DNA of 64,000 bases, taken from NCBI RefSeq assembly GCF_007828865.1, contig NZ_VIVK01000001.1:1984001-2048000 (forward strand). The letters are read 5' to 3'. This document shows positions 59,067 to 64,000 of this stretch, in pieces. Every line of letters starts with the position of its first letter. Positions within the stretch are counted from its first letter, which is position 1. This stretch comes from Kribbella amoyensis (GTDB lineage: Bacteria; Actinomycetota; Actinomycetes; Propionibacteriales; Kribbellaceae). A program made the position numbers and the translations under genes. A model generated the notes under the pieces. That model had not been told where the DNA came from. It was given only the letters and a program-made list of their open reading frames with translations, and made no database searches.

Positions 59067-60647
59067 TCAGGCCAGGTGGACGTGCGGGTGGCGGTCCTCC
59101 ACCACGTATGTCGCGCGGGTGCTGATCGGCGCGTCCGGCTTGCTGACGTACGGCAGCACGCGGAAGTCGGAGCGCCACTTGTCCCGGTCGACCGTGACGC
59201 GGACGTAGCCGCGCTGGGAGTTGAAGAACTTCAGGTGCGGGTTCGCGGCCAGGAACTGCTCGCCCTGGGCGGTGCTGTCCGAACCGTCCCCGCCGCTGGT
59301 CACCGAGGTCCCGACGAACTCGGTACCCACCGTCGCCGAGTCCGGGTCGGCGAAGTCGCGCTTGAGCTCGAGCGCGTAGTTCTGGTGCCGGTCGCCGGTG
59401 ATGACCACCAGGTTGCGGACGCCCTCGTCCTGCGCGGCCTCGAGCACCTTGTTGCGCTCAGCAACATAACCGTCCCACGGGTCCAGCCAGACGTGCGTCT
59501 CCGGGCCGGGGGTCCAGTCGGTCTGGCCCATCGGGGTCTGATTGCCCAGCACCTGCCAGCGCGCCCGGGACTGCCGGAAGCCGTCCAGCAACCACTTCCG
59601 CTGCTTGCCGCCGAGCATCGTGGTGTCCGGGTCGAACCGGTCGTCACAGGTCGACGAGGCGCCGTCACCGCAGGGCTGATCCGACCGGTACTGCCGGGTG
59701 TCGAGGATGGTGAAGTCCGCGAGCCGGCCGTACGGGAGCCGCCGGTGGTACCGGATGTCCGGGCCGGACGGCATCTGCTCGTGCCGCAGCGGCATGTTCT
59801 CGTACAGCGCCTGGAACGCCTGCGCGCGCCGGGCCCGGAACACCACCGGGTCCTGGTCCGGCTCGGTGTCCGCCTGGGACAGGTCGCCGGCCCAGTTGTT
59901 CTCCACCTCGTGGTCGTCGAACGTGTGGATCCACGGGTGCGCCGCGTGCGCCGCCTGCAACGGTGCCTCGGCCTTGTACAGCGAGTACTGCAGCCGGTAC
60001 CGGGCCAGGTCGAACGTCTCGGTGTGGAACCGCGGATCCGTCACCACGCCGCGCTTGTTCGTCTTCACCCCGGACTCGTACAGGTAGTCGCCGAGGTGGA
60101 CGACCAGGTCCAGGTCCTCGGCCGCCAGGTGCTGGTACGCGGTGAAGTACCCGTCCTGCCACGCGTTGCACGAGGCGAAGGCGAACCGCAGTTCGCGCGG
60201 CGACGAGTACGGGTGCGGCGTGGTCCGGGTCCGGCCGGTCGCGGACACCTCGGTGCCGGTACGGTATCGGTAGAAGTACTCGTGGTCGGGCTGCAGCCCG
60301 GTGATCTCGGGGTGCACCGAGTGCCCGAGCTCCGGCGTCGCGACCACGCTGGACCGGCGCACGATGTGCCTGAACCGCTCGTCCCGGGCCACCTCGTACT
60401 CCACCCGCACCGGCTTGGCCGGCATCCCGCCGTGGCCGTCCACCGCGAACGGGTCGAGCGCGAGCCGGGTCCACAGCACCACGCTGTCGTACTGCGGATC
60501 GCCGGACGCGACCCCGAGCGTGAACGGGTTGCCGGTACCGGACGGCGCGGCGTAGGTGGTCGAGGCGTCCCAGGCCCCGGTACCGAGGAGCACGGCGGCG
60601 GTGCCGGCACCTCCGTAGCCCAGGAACCGACGACGGGAGACTGGCAT
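59067..60647 (-). CDS. Tat-exported PhoD-type alkaline phosphatase (second copy)
   Basis: The 526-aa protein begins with a Tat signal (SRRRFLGYGGAGTAAVLLG). PhoD pattern: FTLGVASGDPQYDSVVLWTR, FASCNAWQDGYF, VVHLGDYLYESG, HTFDDHEVENNWAGD and VVITGDRHQNYALELKRDF. It is like the first copy at 51297 but clearly diverged, so they are paralogues rather than a recent duplicate. Releases phosphate from organic esters outside the membrane. Confidence 0.93.
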   Translation of the reverse strand: MPVSRRRFLGYGGAGTAAVLLGTGAWDASTTYAAPSGTGNPFTLGVASGDPQYDSVVLWTRLALDPFAVDGHGGMPAKPVRVEYEVARDERFRHIVRRSSVVATPELGHSVHPEITGLQPDHEYFYRYRTGTEVSATGRTRTTPHPYSSPRELRFAFASCNAWQDGYFTAYQHLAAEDLDLVVHLGDYLYESGVKTNKRGVVTDPRFHTETFDLARYRLQYSLYKAEAPLQAAHAAHPWIHTFDDHEVENNWAGDLSQADTEPDQDPVVFRARRAQAFQALYENMPLRHEQMPSGPDIRYHRRLPYGRLADFTILDTRQYRSDQPCGDGASSTCDDRFDPDTTMLGGKQRKWLLDGFRQSRARWQVLGNQTPMGQTDWTPGPETHVWLDPWDGYVAERNKVLEAAQDEGVRNLVVITGDRHQNYALELKRDFADPDSATVGTEFVGTSVTSGGDGSDSTAQGEQFLAANPHLKFFNSQRGYVRVTVDRDKWRSDFRVLPYVSKPDAPISTRATYVVEDRHPHVHLA

Positions 60648-60781
60648 GGGGATTCCTCCTTGGCGGATGGGGGATCCCGGTCAGCCTGCAGTCGCCAGGT
60701 GACCCGCATCCGACGCCGAGGTGAACGAGTGCCGTGGATTTCCCGATCGCGGTCAGCGGATGACCAGGCAGGATAGGCGGC

Positions 60782-61264
60782 ATGCAGACCGACGAACGCA
60801 TCCGCCGGGCCCGGCCGGACGACGTCCCCGCCCTGGTCACCCTGGTCTACGGCCTGGCCGAGTACGAACGCGCCCCGCACGAGTGCCACCTGACCGCGGA
60901 CCAGCTCGAGCAGGCCCTCTTCGGCGAGACCCCGGCCGTCTTCTGCCACGTCGCCGAACCCGAGGGCGAGGTGGTCGGCTGCGCGCTCTGGTTCCTCAAC
61001 TTCTCCACCTGGCGCGGCGTCCACGGCATCTACCTCGAAGACCTCTTCGTCGACCCGACCCACCGCGGCACCGGCCTCGGCAAAGCCCTCCTGGTCGCCC
61101 TCGCCCAGGAATGCGTCACCAACGGCTACCAACGGCTGGAGTGGTCCGTCCTGAACTGGAACCAGCCGGCCATCGACTTCTACGAATCCCTCGGCGCCCG
61201 GCCCCAGGACGAATGGACCGTCTACCGCCTCACCGACGAGGCTCTGACGAAGCTGGGTTCCTGA
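60782..61264 (+). CDS. GNAT N-acetyltransferase (diamine/spermidine-type)
   Basis: The 160-aa protein begins MQTDERIRRARPDDVPALVT and has the SSAT-like segments VVGCALWFLNFSTWRGVHGI, YLEDLFVDPTHRGTGLGKAL and LEWSVLNWNQPAIDFYESLG. These resemble thialysine/diamine acetyltransferases. The 3' end overlaps the convergent gene at 61230 by 35 bp, which is unusual for true genes but both frames look sound. Confidence 0.9.
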   Translation: MQTDERIRRARPDDVPALVTLVYGLAEYERAPHECHLTADQLEQALFGETPAVFCHVAEPEGEVVGCALWFLNFSTWRGVHGIYLEDLFVDPTHRGTGLGKALLVALAQECVTNGYQRLEWSVLNWNQPAIDFYESLGARPQDEWTVYRLTDEALTKLGS

Positions 61265-61649
61265 CCTCCTGCCGGCTCGCGTAGGCGGTGAGGGCGCCGA
61301 GGAGGACGAGGGCCCAGGCGCCGCCGGTTGGTTCGAGGATCACCGCGAAGATCCCGGTGCCGAGGAGCCACCAGCCGGCCGATGGAGGGACCTGGCCGGT
61401 TCTGCGGACGGTCCAGCGGAGGATGCTGCCCGTCATCAGGAGGGTGAAGCCGGCGACGACGAACCAGGTGACGTAGTCGCGCTGGTAGTCGTTCGCCGCC
61501 GCGAGGATGCCGTCGGCCGCCATCGCCCGGAGTACATCGGGTGATTCGGCCACGGCGTAGACGAGATGGACGACGCCCAACCCGCTGGTCAGCACGGGCA
61601 CCCGGCGAGTCAGCCGCGGGGGTGCCTGGATTGCCGCTGCAACGCTCAT
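61230..61649 (-). CDS. DUF6463-like membrane protein
   Basis: The protein is about 139 aa from ATG 61649. Four hydrophobic segments: LTSGLGVVHLVYAVAE, YVTWFVVAGFTLLMTGSIL, GWWLLGTGIFAVILEPTGG and WALVLLGALTAY. The family is usually next to a TetR regulator. Here a perfect TetR-style palindrome lies 6 bp upstream of the start but no regulator is found. It overlaps the end of the convergent GNAT gene by 35 bp. Function unknown. Confidence 0.78.
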   Translation of the reverse strand: MSVAAAIQAPPRLTRRVPVLTSGLGVVHLVYAVAESPDVLRAMAADGILAAANDYQRDYVTWFVVAGFTLLMTGSILRWTVRRTGQVPPSAGWWLLGTGIFAVILEPTGGAWALVLLGALTAYASRQEVRNPASSEPRR

Positions 61650-61654
61650 GGCCC

Positions 61655-61678
61655 AGACCATACCTTTTGGTATGGTCT
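61655..61678 (-). promoter_or_regulatory. Perfect 24-bp TetR-type palindrome
   Basis: AGACCATACC, then TTTT, then GGTATGGTCT: the two 10-bp arms are exactly complementary. It lies 6-29 bp upstream of the membrane-protein start at 61649 and 17 bp beyond the GGDEF gene end. The form is typical of a TetR-family operator. The protein that binds it is not in the window. Confidence 0.75.
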
Positions 61679-61694
61679 CCCGCCAAGCCCCGGA

Positions 61695-63242
61695 TCAGCG
61701 GTCGCGGTGCTTCGCCTCGTACATGGCCTGGTCGGCGGTGCGGAGGAGTTCGTCCAGGTCGGCGGAGTACGGGCTGACGACGGCGGTGCCGATGCTGGCG
61801 GTGACCGGGACGTCGATACCGGCCAGCGGGCGGCCGATGGACTCCTCGACCCGGCGGATCAGGGCGTCCAGGTCGGTGCCGTCGATCTCCTCGGCCAGGA
61901 TGACGAACTCGTCCCCGCCGAGCCGGGCCACCGTGTCGCCGTGCCGGACCGCGGTCAGCAGCCGGTCCGCGATCTCGCGCAGCGCGTTGTCGCCGGCCTC
62001 GTGCCCGTACCGGTCGTTGACCTGCTTGAAGTGGTTCAGGTCCGAGAACAGCAGGACGCCGCGGCGCCCGCGCTGCCGGGACCGTTGCAGCGCGGCCTCG
62101 AACCGGTGCTGCAGCAGCCGCCGGTTCGCCAGGCCGGTCAGCGGATCGTGGGCCGCGTGATGCTGGAGCTCGCGCTCGGCGTCCTTGCGCGCGGTCACGT
62201 CGTCGATCTGGATCAGCAGGATCCGTGGCTGGTCCTTGCCCTGCGCAACGATCACCGCGGTGCCACCGAGCCAGATGTCCTGGCCGTCGGCCCGCCGGAA
62301 GGTCCGCTCGAACCGGTACGGCCCGGTCCCGGTGGCGAGCTCCTGCAGCTCCCGCCGGGTCCGGCCGGCGTCCCCGTCGGTCAGGTAGTCGAGCAACCGG
62401 CTGCCGATCAGCCGATCGTGCGGGTATCCGGTGATCCGGCAGAACGCGTCGTTGACCCGCAGCACCCGGCCCGCCTCGGGGCCGTCGAACGCGAGCGTCG
62501 CCATCCCGTTGCCGGCCCCTTCGAAGACCAGCCGGAAAGTGGTCTCGCTGGCCTCCAGCCGGACCTTCTCGGCCAGCAGCTGGTCGGTCAGCCGGGCCTT
62601 GTCGATCGCCAGGCCGGCCTGGGTGGCGAAGATCTCCAGCAGCTCCCGGTGGATTGGGCCGGGCCGGCGCTGATCCTCGGGCAGGTCGACCGACAGCATC
62701 CCGACCAGCTCCCCGTCCGGCGAGTGCAGCGGCGCGAACAACGCGTCCAGCGGATGCCAGGCACTCGGATCGGCCGACACCGGGACGTCCGGGACCCAGC
62801 CGACGACCTCGCCCTCGGGCAGTCGCTCGTGCGGCACGAACCGGAGCCGGCCCCACTCGTCCGCGATCTTGAACTCGCCGTCGAAGATGTCCGCGGCGCT
62901 GACCGTCCCGAGCAGCGCCTCCCGGGCCTCCGGGGAGCCGGCCACCGCGATCACCTCGAACTTGCCGTCCGGATGCCGCAGGTTGAGCACCGCGATGCCG
63001 AAGCCGAGTCCGGTCACGACCCCGTCGACGACAGCCTGCAAGGTCTCGGCCAGGCTCCGCCCAGCCCCCATCCGGGTGCTGACCTCGTACAGACGGCGCA
63101 CCGCGGTCAACCGCACCGTGGGCTCGTTCGGCACTGCTCTCTCCGTCACGGCGTCAGCGGCCTCACGGGACCCCGCCGTGGTGAGGGCCCCCTTCCAGAG
63201 TGACAGATCCAGCGCTCGGGACAGCGCCTTCCGCCCTGTCAC
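61695..63242 (-). CDS. GAF-PAS-GGDEF diguanylate cyclase
   Basis: The 515-aa protein has, in order, a GAF-like domain (~45-215), a PAS domain (~225-350, MATLAFDGPEAGRVLRVNDA) and a GGDEF domain (~355-515, HDPLTGLANRRLLQ, VARLGGDEFVILAEE). GGDEF is intact. RHGD five residues before it is an RxxD inhibitory site, so product feedback by c-di-GMP is likely. There is no EAL domain and no transmembrane helix, so it is a soluble sensor of small ligands. The start is uncertain: GTG at 63242, 63149 or 63134. Confidence 0.9.
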   Translation of the reverse strand: MTGRKALSRALDLSLWKGALTTAGSREAADAVTERAVPNEPTVRLTAVRRLYEVSTRMGAGRSLAETLQAVVDGVVTGLGFGIAVLNLRHPDGKFEVIAVAGSPEAREALLGTVSAADIFDGEFKIADEWGRLRFVPHERLPEGEVVGWVPDVPVSADPSAWHPLDALFAPLHSPDGELVGMLSVDLPEDQRRPGPIHRELLEIFATQAGLAIDKARLTDQLLAEKVRLEASETTFRLVFEGAGNGMATLAFDGPEAGRVLRVNDAFCRITGYPHDRLIGSRLLDYLTDGDAGRTRRELQELATGTGPYRFERTFRRADGQDIWLGGTAVIVAQGKDQPRILLIQIDDVTARKDAERELQHHAAHDPLTGLANRRLLQHRFEAALQRSRQRGRRGVLLFSDLNHFKQVNDRYGHEAGDNALREIADRLLTAVRHGDTVARLGGDEFVILAEEIDGTDLDALIRRVEESIGRPLAGIDVPVTASIGTAVVSPYSADLDELLRTADQAMYEAKHRDR

Positions 63243-63323
63243 CGCGGACCAGAAATGCCGGACGGGGGCCCGCGCTCGCGAACAGTGACGAGAACTGAGC
63301 CTATCTCACGGACAGTGAACGGA

Positions 63324-64000
63324 TCAGTACCGCAAGTCGGCCAGACTCTGGTAGCTCGTCCGGGCCGACTGCCACTGGTCGGTCGGGGCGTCGTGCTCCA
63401 CCAGCCACTGCTGGACCCCACCGCTCTCGGCCTCGGTGAACATCGTGGCGAAGTCGAGCCGACCGGTCCCGACGTCCGCCCACGACCCGTCCTCCGCCAT
63501 GTCCTTGACGTGCAGCGCGGGGAACCGGCCCGGGTGGTCGCGGAAGTAGTCGATCGGCTCCTTGCCGCCGTTCACCACCCAGTACAGGTCCAGCTCGAAG
63601 CCGAGCAGGTCGGGCTCGACCTCGTTCACCAGGATGTCGAACAGCACCTCGCCGTCGACCTCGGCGAAGTCGAACCCGTGGTTGTGGAAGAGCAGCTTCA
63701 GGCCAGCGTCCCGGGCGGCCCGGCCGGCCACCGTGAACGCGGCCGCCGCCTCCCGGAACCCGGCCGGGCTGCGCAGTTCCTTCGGCAACGAGGGCACCAC
63801 GACCCACTCACCACCGAGCGTCCGTACGTCGGCCAGCGCGCCCTCCCAGTCGTCGGTCAGCCGGCCGTACCCGACGTGTTCGAGCACGATCCGCAGGCCG
63901 GCGTCGTCGGCGAAGGTCCGGATCTCCTTCGCGGAATGACCGAACCGGCCGCTCACCCCCACGGTCCGGTAGCCGATGTCGGCCAGCCGGCGCAGGGTTC
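63324..64000 (-). CDS. Sugar phosphate isomerase/epimerase-like protein, C-terminal part
   Basis: The start is beyond the window edge. The visible ~225 residues begin TLRRLADIGYRTVGVSGRFG. They have the AP-endonuclease-2-type TIM-barrel pattern: LRIVLEHVGYG, LLFHNHGFDFAEVDGEVLFD, GFELDLYWVVNGGKEPIDYF and PALHVKDMAEDGSWADVGTG. His, Glu and Asp metal ligands are in view. Members are IolE/IolI-like isomerases or hydroxypyruvate isomerases. Ends SYQSLADLRY. The substrate cannot be decided. Confidence 0.85.
   Translation of the reverse strand, partial: TLRRLADIGYRTVGVSGRFGHSAKEIRTFADDAGLRIVLEHVGYGRLTDDWEGALADVRTLGGEWVVVPSLPKELRSPAGFREAAAAFTVAGRAARDAGLKLLFHNHGFDFAEVDGEVLFDILVNEVEPDLLGFELDLYWVVNGGKEPIDYFRDHPGRFPALHVKDMAEDGSWADVGTGRLDFATMFTEAESGGVQQWLVEHDAPTDQWQSARTSYQSLADLRY

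Overview
The window is high-GC actinobacterial DNA. Indicators are pervasive G/C third positions, GTG starts with GGAGG-type ribosome binding sites, F420-dependent enzymes including a clear glucose-6-phosphate dehydrogenase (FGD), mycothiol-type proteins, a GTP-dependent PEP carboxykinase, Ser/Thr kinases, an LCP-family protein and tRNAs without encoded CCA. Gene content and style suggest a Kribbella-like Propionibacteriales soil organism, but that name is inference. It looks like ordinary chromosome carrying one insertion sequence. No prophage, CRISPR array, rRNA or replication origin was seen.

Left part (1-8.1 kb): an L-rhamnose catabolic cluster. A LacI-type regulator is divergent from a mutarotase (rhaM), isomerase (rhaI), a fused rhamnulose-1-phosphate aldolase/lactaldehyde dehydrogenase and a kinase (rhaB). 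A stand-alone LuxR-type DNA-binding domain follows. The divergent promoter holds twin 16-bp palindromes, a LacI-like TGAAACCTTTCA palindrome, and a possible 30-codon leader ORF that overlaps the rhaM start.

8.1-25 kb: housekeeping and envelope genes. These are threonine dehydratase, a solo HIRAN protein, an MBL hydrolase coupled to an acetyl-xylan-esterase-like hydrolase, a lipoprotein with an evident C-terminal frameshift, an LCP transferase, tRNA-Ser(GCU), F420/PPOX oxidoreductases, PEP carboxykinase, a three-gene envelope-type cluster, and tRNA-Arg(ACG).

25-35 kb: an accessory region. It holds arsC-arsR divergent from a Cys-tailed flavoprotein and an MFS transporter. An IS3-family element with a 3-bp target duplication sits inside a secreted-protein gene. 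A frameshifted nucleotidyltransferase, tandem RidA proteins and a 33-codon gene remnant follow.

33-39 kb: signalling and envelope genes. A XRE regulator is divergent from a membrane-anchored VWA protein, followed by a transmembrane Ser/Thr kinase and two convergent membrane proteins that share a C-terminal domain. 39-51 kb: FGD and DUF72, regulators, an SDR, a Tat-exported C5-epimerase-like protein, an LLM monooxygenase/FMN reductase pair with an operator, and small metabolic genes.

51-64 kb: two Tat-exported PhoD-type phosphatases, the first coupled to a carbohydrate-binding-type protein without a signal peptide. A four-gene aldolase-HAD-DhaL-DhaK cluster follows. Then come a one-polypeptide histidine kinase/response regulator whose receiver is degenerate, a membrane protein behind a perfect TetR-style palindrome, a GAF-PAS-GGDEF cyclase, and the C-terminal part of a sugar-phosphate isomerase-like protein. 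Many convergent gene pairs are separated by perfect hairpins that would terminate on both strands.
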